Of a stretch of 64,000 bases of DNA, positions 9,392 to 18,012 are shown in pieces (the first letter of the stretch is position 1; every line of letters begins with the position of its first letter). A program made the translations under genes and the position numbers. Under the pieces are notes generated by a model. It saw only the letters and a list, made by a program, of their open reading frames with translations. It was not told the DNA's origin and ran no database searches. Source of the DNA: Bartonella sp. M0177 (lineage in GTDB: Bacteria > Pseudomonadota > Alphaproteobacteria > Rhizobiales > Rhizobiaceae); the NCBI RefSeq assembly GCF_016102285.1, contig NZ_JACFOY010000001.1, positions 682,001 through 746,000 on the forward strand. Reading direction: 5' to 3'.

Positions 9392-10723
9392 TCAGAGATC
9401 GATTGTCACTTCGAAGCCTTGTGAACTACCTGTCCTCGGAGACCGATAGGTAATTTTGATCGGCATAGTTTTCTCCAAAGCTTCAACAATAGACAAGCCG
9501 AGGCCGGAGCCTTCTTTATGATTGTCTCCACGGTAGAAACGTTGGCTCAACAATTTCAATTTCGAAAGGGGAACAACAGGGCAATCATTGGCTATAATAA
9601 TATTGTCCGGATTGATTGTTATATCGACAGACGAACCTTCCGAGCTATAATTCAATGCATTTTCCAGTAGATTGCGCACAATAACGCCGAAAGCATCGCC
9701 ATTAAGATGTTTGTCGAGAACATCGGTATTATAGTGTGTGACAAGTCTTCCCTTTGTTAAGTTGGCACGGTTGAAATCCTCGACCACGGCATCAATGAAG
9801 GGGATAAGATCGACAAGTTGTTCACTTGTTCCGAGTTGGGTGTCTGCACGAGCAAGCTGAAGCAGTTTTTCACTCAAACGACGTAAACGTTGTAAAGCAT
9901 TTTCCACTTCTTGTGCTCTTCTATGATAACGTTTGGGGGTTTCTTCGATAAGAACCTGTGTATGTGCCAAAGCCGCCGCAATAGGTGTTCGTATTTCATG
10001 CGCACTATTAGAGGTGAAAGATCGTTCTGCCTCGAGTGCCGATTTCAATTTCTCCAAAAGACTATTGACCGAACCGATAATAGGCTGAAATTCTTCCGGC
10101 ATGGATTGCGAGCGTATGGCCTGCATATTGCCCGTATCTTTTTTGGCAATCGTTTCACTCAGTTTCTTTATCGGACGAAGTTGGTTGCGAACGATAAACC
10201 CGATTGCAAGCATACTGAGCGGGATGAGAAGTAAAGCAGGAATGAGCATTGCCGTCATTGCCTCGCGGGCGGCTTCCCGCCTTTCGGAAAGTCGGTCGGC
10301 AACCTGAATGAGATAATCACCATCCTGACTGACGAGGGAGTAGACCCGCCATTTTTTTGTTTTAAAAAAACCGGTTTTTAACGGTACACCATAGGGGTTA
10401 GCAGGTGCATCTTCCGAACGCATGACCATTTTCCCATCGCGGTCAAGGACCTGATAAGTTGTGTATTCTGCCGGTGTCGAGTGATTGTCTGTTCTAACGA
10501 GAAGGTCGGAATCCTTGTCATTATCGCGCACATCTTCCAAAGCGAGAGGAAGGAGACGCTCGGCCGTTACCTGCAGTGTGCCATCGAAAGATTCCCCATA
10601 TTCCTCATACATGACAAAAGCTGCCATGAGACAAGCAATAACCCAGAAAACCAGATTGGCGCAGGTCGCCGAAACGATAACACGGCGTGTGAGACTTTTC
10701 TCCTTTTTTTTAAAATTCAACAT
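9392..10723 (-). CDS. Two-component sensor histidine kinase (PmrB/QseC type)
   Basis: A 443-residue inner-membrane kinase. Transmembrane helices lie at about 13-38 and 158-178 and flank a periplasmic sensor of about 120 residues. A short HAMP-like linker follows. The HisKA box is AHEIRTP with the phospho-acceptor His at 242. The ATPase domain has the N box NLLENALNYSS and the G box GSGLGLSIVEAL. It overlaps the response-regulator gene by 7 bases and is the last gene of a four-gene operon with an EptA-like transferase and a PAP2 phosphatase. PmrB and QseC kinases answer to metals, pH or cationic peptides; that this one does so is inferred from the neighbours only. The sensor domain itself carries no motif I can tie to a ligand. 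Confidence 0.92.
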   Translation of the reverse strand: MLNFKKKEKSLTRRVIVSATCANLVFWVIACLMAAFVMYEEYGESFDGTLQVTAERLLPLALEDVRDNDKDSDLLVRTDNHSTPAEYTTYQVLDRDGKMVMRSEDAPANPYGVPLKTGFFKTKKWRVYSLVSQDGDYLIQVADRLSERREAAREAMTAMLIPALLLIPLSMLAIGFIVRNQLRPIKKLSETIAKKDTGNMQAIRSQSMPEEFQPIIGSVNSLLEKLKSALEAERSFTSNSAHEIRTPIAAALAHTQVLIEETPKRYHRRAQEVENALQRLRRLSEKLLQLARADTQLGTSEQLVDLIPFIDAVVEDFNRANLTKGRLVTHYNTDVLDKHLNGDAFGVIVRNLLENALNYSSEGSSVDITINPDNIIIANDCPVVPLSKLKLLSQRFYRGDNHKEGSGLGLSIVEALEKTMPIKITYRSPRTGSSQGFEVTIDL

Positions 10724-11370
10724 AGACTATACCCGCGACCATGATGTGTCTTGATGCGGTCTTTACCGATTTTCTTGCGTAAACGACTTATATAGACTTC
10801 AACTGTATTGCTTTCGACTTCCGAACCGAATGCATAGATTGTATCTTCAATCTGTGCTTTGGTGACGAGCATATTCGGGTGGCTCGCCATATGTTCGATA
10901 ATGGCCCATTCACGGGAACTTAACTCGACTTCTTTGTCGTCAATAAAAATCCGTTTATTTTCTATGTCCAAAGTCATAGAGCCAATTTTTATTTCCGATT
11001 TTGAAAGACCATTTGTTCTGCGGGCGACAGCGCCAATCCGGGCGGTGAGCTCATAAAGGTCGAACGGTTTGACAATGTAATCATCAGCACCGCTATTCAG
11101 ACCTTCTATCCGTTCACTGATCTGGTCGTGCGCAGTCAATATTACTACGGGGGACGTTAAATTTTTTGTTCGGATATTTTTCAGAAAATCCAGTCCGCTT
11201 CCATCGGGTAAACGTAAATCAAGCAATATAAAATCGTAACGTGTGGTCGAAACGGCCGCATAGGCATCTTCAAGATTTTCCGCCCAGTCGACCGCGTTGT
11301 TCTGGTTAACGAGGTGGTCACGCACCGCGCGTCCGAGCGATTTGTCATCTTCAATCAGCAATACGCGCAT
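10717..11370 (-). CDS. OmpR-family response regulator (PmrA/QseB type)
   Basis: 217 residues. The receiver domain has the acidic pocket at IEDD near the N-terminus, the phospho-acceptor Asp at 51 in FILLDLRLPDGSG, and the conserved Lys in DDYIVKPFD. The C-terminal half is a winged-helix DNA-binding domain (SSREWAIIEHM, SNTVEVYISRLRKKIG, HGRGYSL). It lies 3 bases after the eptA-like gene and overlaps the kinase gene by 7 bases, so the pair is surely translated together. The likely targets include its own operon, but no binding site can be fixed from the sequence alone. The family assignment is firm; the particular regulon is inference. Confidence 0.93.
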   Translation of the reverse strand: MRVLLIEDDKSLGRAVRDHLVNQNNAVDWAENLEDAYAAVSTTRYDFILLDLRLPDGSGLDFLKNIRTKNLTSPVVILTAHDQISERIEGLNSGADDYIVKPFDLYELTARIGAVARRTNGLSKSEIKIGSMTLDIENKRIFIDDKEVELSSREWAIIEHMASHPNMLVTKAQIEDTIYAFGSEVESNTVEVYISRLRKKIGKDRIKTHHGRGYSLC

Positions 11371-11373
11371 GTT

Positions 11374-13020
11374 TTATTTTTCCAAGGCTATCTGACTGGA
11401 TTGGCATGATCTGAAGAGATCAAGCCGGTCATCCTTTAATGTTGTTTTAACATTCATCATGGTCAAGACGGAAGGGAAAAGATTGTCATGTGACATTTGT
11501 TTTGATTGAGCATCTTTGCGTATACATCCCAAATCAAGGTTCATTGTCTTTGCAAAGGGTGAGGACATCCACAAAATAAATGGAATATGTGTCTGTTCTT
11601 TCGGTGCAATCGAATAGGGCATACCGTGTAAATATAAACCGTTTTCGCCCAGAGATTCGCCATGGTCGGACATATAGATCATAGCTGAGTCAAATTTGCC
11701 CGTGCGCTGGTTTAACGCGTCGATAATCTGGCTCAAAAAATAATCGGTATAGAGAATAGTATTGTCATAAGCATTGCGGATTTCTTCCGGCTTGCACTCG
11801 CTGAAGACAGTCTTTCTGCAGTCTGGCCGAAAATGTCTGAATTTTTCCGGATAACGTTCGAAATAGGCAGGACCGTGGCTACCTAATTGGTGGATAAACA
11901 ACACGCTGTCATGGTCAATATTGTCGAGCCATTGCCCGAGTTTTTCGAGCATTATGCCGTCCTGACATTCGCCTTCAATGCAGAATTCAGGATCTTTAAG
12001 CCCATAGAAAGATACGTTGTCGACGCGATCTGCGACACCTTTGCTACCGGTGTTATTTTCCCACCATTCGACGTTAATTCCGGCACTTTTCAAAATATCC
12101 GGAAGACTATTGGTCGATAGAGCGCGAGCTATCGAAAATTCCTTGCGAGGAAAGGGTGAAAACATGCATGGAAGCGATTGTGCTGTCGCGGTACCACATG
12201 AAGTGGTGTTCGGGAAATAGATTATGTCCCGTTTTTTTAATTCCGGATTGGTATCTTTATCATAACCTTGCAGCGAAAAATTCTCTGCCCGTGCTGTTTC
12301 TCCAGCGACCACAATGGTAACCCGCGGGCGATCGGTTTGCGCTTCGAATGGCACTACTTTGGCATCAAGCCCTACTTGTTTGAAAACACGTGTTTTCGCA
12401 TGTTCCCTGCGGGTCACATATTTTACAGCATGGCCGATAGGAAGAATGGGGTTGACGATACGGACTATTTCATTGTGTTCGCGTAATGTTGAAATCAACT
12501 GACGTGATGTAATCAACGTACAAAAAACGGCAATCAACAAACAAGGGACAATAATCGAGAGATTAACAAATACCTTCTTTATCAATGGAAAATGTTTGAT
12601 TTTTATCCACAAAATAAGCAAGCAAGGAATAATGCCGGTTAATACAAGATGGAGGAAGAATGCAGGCGTAAGCAGGTTGGACGCTTCTGCCGAAGTGGTC
12701 TCTACGGCATTGGCAATCATATCGCGGTCGATAATTGTTCCGAATTCATCGGTAAACCAGCTTGCGATACTTCCTACCATAATGAAAATTATAAAAACCG
12801 GCTTGATAAGATATTTAACCGAAAATGTTACCGTGAGTACAATAAACAAACAGGCAACACCGACAGCAATCGCCATAATCGGTGCAAAATCATAATTGAA
12901 GGCCTGTAAAACATGTTGCCAAAAGGTCCGGTTAAAAATTACAAGCATGTAAAGTGCAACGATAATTGACAGAGTTACACTGCTCATTGCGGGGCGATAT
13001 TTCAAAATAGAGCGAAACAT
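11374..13020 (-). CDS. eptA: Phosphoethanolamine transferase, lipid A type
   Basis: 548 residues. Five hydrophobic helices in the first ~170 residues anchor a periplasmic sulfatase-fold domain. The catalytic region is TIVVAGETARAENFSLQGYD, with the nucleophile expected at Thr242; the metal-binding MSDHGESLGENGLYLHG stretch follows later. The family transfers phosphoethanolamine from phosphatidylethanolamine to lipid A phosphates, which lowers surface negative charge and protects against cationic peptides. The gene sits 3 bases after the phosphatase gene and 3 bases before the response regulator, all on the minus strand. A core-sugar transferase (EptB/C type) cannot be fully excluded, but length and the two-component context favour EptA. 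Confidence 0.88.
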   Translation of the reverse strand: MFRSILKYRPAMSSVTLSIIVALYMLVIFNRTFWQHVLQAFNYDFAPIMAIAVGVACLFIVLTVTFSVKYLIKPVFIIFIMVGSIASWFTDEFGTIIDRDMIANAVETTSAEASNLLTPAFFLHLVLTGIIPCLLILWIKIKHFPLIKKVFVNLSIIVPCLLIAVFCTLITSRQLISTLREHNEIVRIVNPILPIGHAVKYVTRREHAKTRVFKQVGLDAKVVPFEAQTDRPRVTIVVAGETARAENFSLQGYDKDTNPELKKRDIIYFPNTTSCGTATAQSLPCMFSPFPRKEFSIARALSTNSLPDILKSAGINVEWWENNTGSKGVADRVDNVSFYGLKDPEFCIEGECQDGIMLEKLGQWLDNIDHDSVLFIHQLGSHGPAYFERYPEKFRHFRPDCRKTVFSECKPEEIRNAYDNTILYTDYFLSQIIDALNQRTGKFDSAMIYMSDHGESLGENGLYLHGMPYSIAPKEQTHIPFILWMSSPFAKTMNLDLGCIRKDAQSKQMSHDNLFPSVLTMMNVKTTLKDDRLDLFRSCQSSQIALEK

Positions 13021-13023
13021 GTG

Positions 13024-13830
13024 TCACCTCACAACATTAGCGGGATAGGAATAGGAAAAAGACGCTCTGACAGAAAATGGTTTGACATATTGGGACGGAA
13101 ATTTTTCGCATTTTCCTTGTTTGTCAGACCATTCTTTCAATTTGTCCATTTCACTTCTTGCAATGGACAAATCATTTTGGAAGGACGTAAGTTTTTTCAA
13201 GCGTTCGAAAAGTCTTTCCGAATAATGTTCGTCAACTTCCACAGCACTGACACTATGGACACCGCAAATGACGCGGCTTTCAGCAAGGCTGCGCGCATGG
13301 GTAAAAATGGCCGCACGCCGCTCAGGGAAAAATTCAACCAGCAAGCGTGCAATTGTCCACCCTTCCATGGCGTGACCGGACGGATAATCGTAACCTGAAG
13401 GTCTCGCGCAAGAAGCGCCCCCATAAGCGATATAAGGACGAGGAATTCTAAATTCTTTTTTGGAGTGTCGTGTCAGTCTTTCTGCGTCATCATCGATTTT
13501 TGTGAAAAGCTTGACAAAATTCGGCATAGTTTTCGGGTCCAATTGATGTCCCGCCGCACAGCTAAAGCCCTGAATAAGCTCCGCTTGGGTTGCGTTAGCG
13601 TCATTTATTGCCTGTTTCCAACGTGCACTGTCTTTGTAGCTACGGGTTTTTAAAAAAATTTTTTCATCACGCTGTTGTTCGGCACTTCCAAAGTGAGGAG
13701 GGGTGACGTCAAGCATCATCCGTTGCTCGCCATAACGGTTCAGATAGCCGTTCCCGCTCAAATAATAGCCACTGCAAAACAATGTTGCACAGCCAAGAAC
13801 GGCAATTGTCAGTTTTCGAGTTTTGCGCAT
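13024..13830 (-). CDS. PAP2-family acid phosphatase, class A (PhoN-like), with a missing catalytic Asp
   Basis: 268 residues with an N-terminal hydrophobic signal segment (about 6-25), so it should be periplasmic. Two of the three PAP2 motifs are complete: KX6RP from Lys124 to Arg131-Pro132, and PSGH at 150-153. The third motif, SRX5HX3D, starts at Ser185-Arg186 and has His192, but the final Asp is Ala196 (codon GCT). Acidic residues follow at 198 and 200. The class A pattern YPSGH...SRVICG is clear. First gene of the operon with eptA and the two-component genes, so a role in removing a phosphate from lipid A or a phospholipid before modification is plausible. The lost Asp could lower activity, since it normally orients the nucleophilic His. 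Family firm, activity uncertain. Confidence 0.85.
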   Translation of the reverse strand: MRKTRKLTIAVLGCATLFCSGYYLSGNGYLNRYGEQRMMLDVTPPHFGSAEQQRDEKIFLKTRSYKDSARWKQAINDANATQAELIQGFSCAAGHQLDPKTMPNFVKLFTKIDDDAERLTRHSKKEFRIPRPYIAYGGASCARPSGYDYPSGHAMEGWTIARLLVEFFPERRAAIFTHARSLAESRVICGVHSVSAVEVDEHYSERLFERLKKLTSFQNDLSIARSEMDKLKEWSDKQGKCEKFPSQYVKPFSVRASFSYSYPANVVR

Positions 13831-14277
13831 TCGCAGAATCCTTGTTTGATCTGCTATCTAAGCGCTAAAACTGACAGTATCCTGAATGGCAAGAAAACTT
13901 TAGATTGAAAAAATGGAAAGGCTTGAGCCCCCCGAGATGGCCGTAAATCCGGATATTTTTCAAATAAAACAAGCGAAATTCGGTCATTTTAACCGATTTT
14001 TCTCTTAAAAAACTTCATTGATTGACGAGCTTTTGTCGATTTTCGAGAAGAGACAGATGGTTAGCGAATTTTATAATGGTTAAAAAACGGGCTTTTTTAG
14101 ATTAAACGAAAGTTCCAGAAAATGCCGCACCTGCCTAACAGGTTGGCGTACAGGCAATATTATTCGGACCGATATTTTCATTATCTTGTTACAATCGCAT
14201 AATCGTTTTCTTTCTTTCTTGAATATTCATCATCTTTTGCCTAACACATTCAGTATATCGCCATGGAGAGACGGGAA
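13831..14277. other. Divergent intergenic region between the lipid A operon and the permease
   Basis: About 445 bases that should carry the promoters of two divergent transcripts. No coding frame, repeat array or terminator is visible. Several A/T-rich stretches (around 13960-14110) are present but no confident promoter pair. Confidence 0.4.
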
Positions 14278-15675
14278 ATGCAGAACAGTTCACTGAAAAA
14301 AGGTCTGAGCAAACGGCATGTGTTTTTTATAGCTCTTGGTTCTGCTATCGGAACGGGATTATTTTACGGTTCGGCCGGAGCCATTAAAGTGGCAGGACCC
14401 AGTGTCCTTCTGGCTTATTGCATTTCTGGTGTTATGGCATTCATGGTCATGCGGGCGCTGGGTGAAATGGTTCTTCACAATCCACTTCCCGGTTCATTCG
14501 GCCGCTATGCCTCCAATTATATGAACCCGTTTTCCGGTTTTCTCACTGGCTGGACCTATGTTTTTGAAATGGTGCTGGTTTGTCTTGCCGACATTACCGC
14601 CTTTGCAACTTATATGGGGTTCTGGTTTCCCGAAGTTTCGCCCTGGTTGTGGACGCTCGGTATCACCCTTGTCATAACGGGTTTGAACCTCACAGCCGTG
14701 AAAATTTATGGTGAAATGGAATTTTGGCTCTCAGTCGTCAAGATCGGAGCCATTATTGCCATGATCATTGCAGGCTTCGGAATTATGTTATTCGGCTTCG
14801 GTACAGCAACACATGAAGCAACCGGTATCCATAATCTTTGGAGCAATGGCGGCTTTATGCCGAATGGCTGGGAAGGTTTTATTGCTTCTTTCAGTGTGGT
14901 TGTGTTCGCTTTTGGCGGAATTGAAATTATCGGCCTTATGGCTGTTGAAGTGAAAGATGCCGACCGGAACATTCCCAAGGCAATCAATGCTATTCCATTC
15001 CGTATCCTGTTTTTCTATGTAGCAACGCTTGCTATTTTGATGTCGCTTTATCCCTGGAACAAGATTGGCCTTGAAGGCAGCCCGTTTGTGACGATTTTTG
15101 AAAGTCTTGGTATCAAATATGCGGCCAATATCCTCAATATTGTTGTGATAACTGCTGCCATTTCTGCCATCAACAGTGACTTATATGGCGCAGGCCGTAT
15201 GTTACATGGCCTTGCCGAAGATGGTCATGCCCCCAAAAAACTCAATTTTGTTTCAAAAAACGGAATTCCGGTGTTGTCGGTTTTGGCAATGTTCTGTGTA
15301 TTGGTTATTGGCGTGGTGCTCAATTATTTCGTCCATGACAAGCTGTTTTTCCTGATCGCCGCTATGGCAACATTTGCGACAGTCTTTGTCTGGCTCATGA
15401 TTTTGCTTTCACAAGTTTGTATGCGACTTAAAATGTCAAAAGCCGAACAGAAAAACTTGCGTTATCAAATTCCGTTCTGGCCGGTTGGTCCAATCATTGC
15501 TATTCTTTTCATGATTTTTATCATTGTGCTTCTTGGATTTTTTGAAGATACAGCACCTGCACTCGTCGTCGGTATCATATGGATTGTATTGCTGGCCATC
15601 TGTTACTATGGCATTCAATATCTGGATAAGGATGGACGTTGGGCGTTAAAAAACAAGCGTCCGCCTGAGTTGTAA
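14278..15675 (+). CDS. Amino acid permease, ProY/HutT-like (APC superfamily)
   Basis: About 465 residues with twelve predicted hydrophobic helices. The N-terminal [23 protein letters not shown], the GPSVLLAY motif, GGIEIIGL and [20 protein letters not shown] are close to what I recall of E. coli ProY. The family imports amino acids by proton symport. An ATG at 14263 is in frame, but GGAGA lies nine bases before the ATG at 14278, so I use the latter. Directly downstream is a decayed hutD, and in pseudomonads a ProY-like permease (HutT) is encoded in histidine-utilisation operons beside hutD. Histidine is therefore as plausible a substrate as proline. No other hut gene is in view. Confidence 0.85.
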   Translation: MQNSSLKKGLSKRHVFFIALGSAIGTGLFYGSAGAIKVAGPSVLLAYCISGVMAFMVMRALGEMVLHNPLPGSFGRYASNYMNPFSGFLTGWTYVFEMVLVCLADITAFATYMGFWFPEVSPWLWTLGITLVITGLNLTAVKIYGEMEFWLSVVKIGAIIAMIIAGFGIMLFGFGTATHEATGIHNLWSNGGFMPNGWEGFIASFSVVVFAFGGIEIIGLMAVEVKDADRNIPKAINAIPFRILFFYVATLAILMSLYPWNKIGLEGSPFVTIFESLGIKYAANILNIVVITAAISAINSDLYGAGRMLHGLAEDGHAPKKLNFVSKNGIPVLSVLAMFCVLVIGVVLNYFVHDKLFFLIAAMATFATVFVWLMILLSQVCMRLKMSKAEQKNLRYQIPFWPVGPIIAILFMIFIIVLLGFFEDTAPALVVGIIWIVLLAICYYGIQYLDKDGRWALKNKRPPEL

Positions 15676-15710
15676 TCAATACAAAAGAGAAAAGTCGGTG
15701 GAATTGGGAT

Positions 15711-16235
15711 TGAAGTTCCCTGATAGAATGGTTGAAAAACGATCAATATCAAGCCACACCTTGGAAAACGCGGTGGCGATATAACGCGGAAAATACTTCG
15801 CACACAAGGTGAACAAGGCGGGTTAAAAAGGCGTTTGAGCAGCGCAACCATGAGACAATCGGGATCCTCCTCCTCTTTTTCCGATATTTACCGGTCAATT
15901 GCTTTATTGGATGGTGATGAAGTCACACTCAATATTACCGAAGAGGCCTCAATCGTTCTTAGTGGTTCAAGCAAGCCTTTTATGTTTGTGGGCGAGGCAG
16001 TAGTTGGTGCTTTACCGACAGGGGCAAAACAACAGACCTGAATATCATGACGCGTAGATCGTCATGGAAGCATCGGATGATGCGGATAGACATCACGCGA
16101 ACCACGGAATTTGCCACAGATTGCAAACATATGTTTATTGTGTGTCATGGTGATTTTCGTATTGAATGCAACTATCAGACAAAAACAGTATTGCGTTTCG
16201 ATAGCATCCTTATAGAGGAGGGCGATGTATTGTAA
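15711..16235 (+). pseudogene. hutD: hutD-like pseudogene (frameshifted)
   Basis: Reading three frames in turn recovers a HutD/Ves-type protein. Frame one gives LKNDQYQATPWK; after a 1-base shift near 15768 comes GGDITRKILR and then FSDIYRSIALLDGDEVTL and KPFMFVGEAVVGALP. After a second shift in the G-run near 16020 comes TDLNIMTRRSSWKH, followed by a degenerate C-terminal part ending at TAA 16233-16235. These blocks correspond to the HutD pattern of PWKNGGG, FPGIDRSI.LL.G, FPGEA and RDFN.M.RR. HutD is a small cupin-like protein found in histidine-utilisation operons, of uncertain role. The gene follows the permease by tens of bases, as in hut operons. The precise ends are uncertain. Confidence 0.75.
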
Positions 16236-16397
16236 CTACAGCCCTCCAGAGATGTCCGAACATTATTCGTCATCGCCTTATAGTCCCGAAAACATTACGT
16301 CCTGACCCAAAGTTTGGAAGATCATCAATAGACATTCCGTCCGTTCGCCATAGACAATACATTTTTAGGACACTGATCTGATCATATCATACATAAA

Positions 16398-17356
16398 TTA
16401 AGATGCGGCGGGTGGGAGCTTTATATTTAGTTCGATAACAATCTCATAAGGTTCACTTTTCGATTTCAGCCGAAATGGCATAGCTTTTCACATGCCGCTA
16501 TCAATAAAAAAATTGGAGACGTCTTTGGATAGCAAGGTAACGTAATTTTGGATGGGATTTTATCAAAACCATTGTTGTAAAAGGCGGAACGTATTTCAAC
16601 CAGTGTTTGGAGAAAGGAGATACCTCCGAGCCTATATTCTTGTTCCAGTGACATGCACATCGGTATTTGCGATGGGTCGGCAATTCATCGCGAATGCGAC
16701 AAAACCTGCAACGATAAGGTCTCTACGCTTAAAAAAGGAAGAAAAAGCTGCGCTATAACGGCGATGGTTTCTTCATAAAAGACAAGTCAATTATAGAGTT
16801 GCGGCATGCTTGAAACAGATGCAACCGATGAAAAGAATCATATAACCGTTGTCTGAAAGGCGAAACTGTTCAACTCTTGTGTCCTTGATCATCTCGAAAG
16901 ACGTATTTCGATGCTTTGCGAGAAAGGCTTCCACAGACCGGGTAACGATAGGAACGGCCCCGCAAATAATTGTACCGATTCTTATACGGCTCCAATGCTT
17001 TTTCGAAAGGGTTTCGAGTTCATCTTGCAGGTTTCCAATCTGGGTTAGAATGGCCCTTTCATAACGAACAACGTATTCCTCAACCTTGGTGTATGCATTC
17101 CACGATTAATATGGTTAACCAATTGTTGTTCTAAAATATCTTTAATTTCCGGAAGAGCCTTTGTGGCACAGGATTGGCTCATACGGATCCCGGCTGCCAC
17201 CTGCTTCAGTGAACCGCAGTCGGCAATCTTTGTCATCAACATAAGTTGACGGATCGGGAGCGGCTGCGTTAATGCACGGTATTGTCGGCTTTGGTATCCA
17301 TAAAACTTATACCTATATCGCAAAAAAGCGGATTTACGCACCTTTTGAGCGCTCAT
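16398..17356 (-). pseudogene. LysR-family regulator pseudogene
   Basis: The N-terminal part is an intact-looking LysR helix-turn-helix: PLPIRQLMLMTKIADCGSLK, then SQSCATKALPEIKDILEQQL and NRGMHTPRLRN. A frameshift near 17065 is followed, in another frame, by RYERAILTQIGNLQDELETL, RIRIGTIICGAVPIVTRSVEA and a degraded effector domain. Two more frame changes later come TLVEIRSAFYNNGF and finally MPFRLKSKSEPYEIVIELN before a stop at 16398-16400. The total, about 960 bases, equals a full-length LysR gene. Order and spacing match the family throughout, so this is a recently broken gene, not chance similarity. It points away from the dehydrogenase remnant at 17425, a typical divergent LysR arrangement. 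Confidence 0.82.
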
Positions 17357-17424
17357 AACATGTATTCATAGCGGTATGGACACAATTAAGGCAATATCTC
17401 CGATCTCGCAATTTACTTTCCTGA

Positions 17425-17935
17425 ATGTCAAAGGTGTCCTGCATGGAGGGGCTTAACTATGTCACGACAATTCAGTTCGCATACGGTTCACTCGTAAGAC
17501 TTAAAGGAGAAGTAGAACTGGCATCTATAAAACGTCCTCTTCTTATTACCGATAAAGGGGTGCGCCAATTAGGGGGAGAGGAAGAGCTTGGGACATATCT
17601 GCAAGCAAAATTTGCAGCGGTTTATGATGATACGCCCGATAATCCGACCGAAGCTGCAGTCAGGAGTGCACAGCGCTGTTTTAAGGAAATAGAAGCCGAC
17701 GGGATTATCGACATTGGCGAGAGCGACAGAACTACCATCTGCCCCCCATGTGGAAGCAGCAATTATAGATGTGACACAGGCCCTGGGGTTGCCAACCAAG
17801 CTTTCACAATTGGGGGTGGAGTCTAATATTTTTCCGGCGATTATTAACGTCGCGTTGAAAGATCACAGCCATCAAACCAACCAGAGAGAGGCATCAGCGC
17901 GGGATTACGAGGAGATGTTGAACAGTTCGATCTGA
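17425..17935 (+). pseudogene. Iron-containing alcohol dehydrogenase pseudogene with a large internal deletion
   Basis: The first ~95 codons read as the N-terminus of a group III/iron-type alcohol dehydrogenase: TTIQFAYGSLVRL, IKRPLLITDKGVR, DDTPDNPTEAAVRSA and ADGIIDIG, where the NAD-binding glycine motif should begin. At about 17718 the sequence jumps, in another frame, to the C-terminal end: ALGLPTKLSQLGVESNIFPAIINVALKDHSHQTNQREASARDYEEML and TGA 17933-17935. Roughly 190-220 codons carrying the metal-binding histidines are missing. The gene cannot make an active enzyme. It lies between the divergent LysR pseudogene and an intact transporter, which suggests a former catabolic unit. Substrate unknown. 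Confidence 0.8.
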
Positions 17936-18012
17936 CAGGGGAAGACGGGGAGCCCCCTTCGTGTTTTATAAACTAAATCTGCAACAATCCCCTTATGGGG
18001 AAGGGAGGAAAT

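Noticed and set aside
13021..13398. 125-codon plus-strand frame opposite the phosphatase gene.
   Set aside because: Antisense to a gene with PAP2 motifs and an operon position; no ribosome site.
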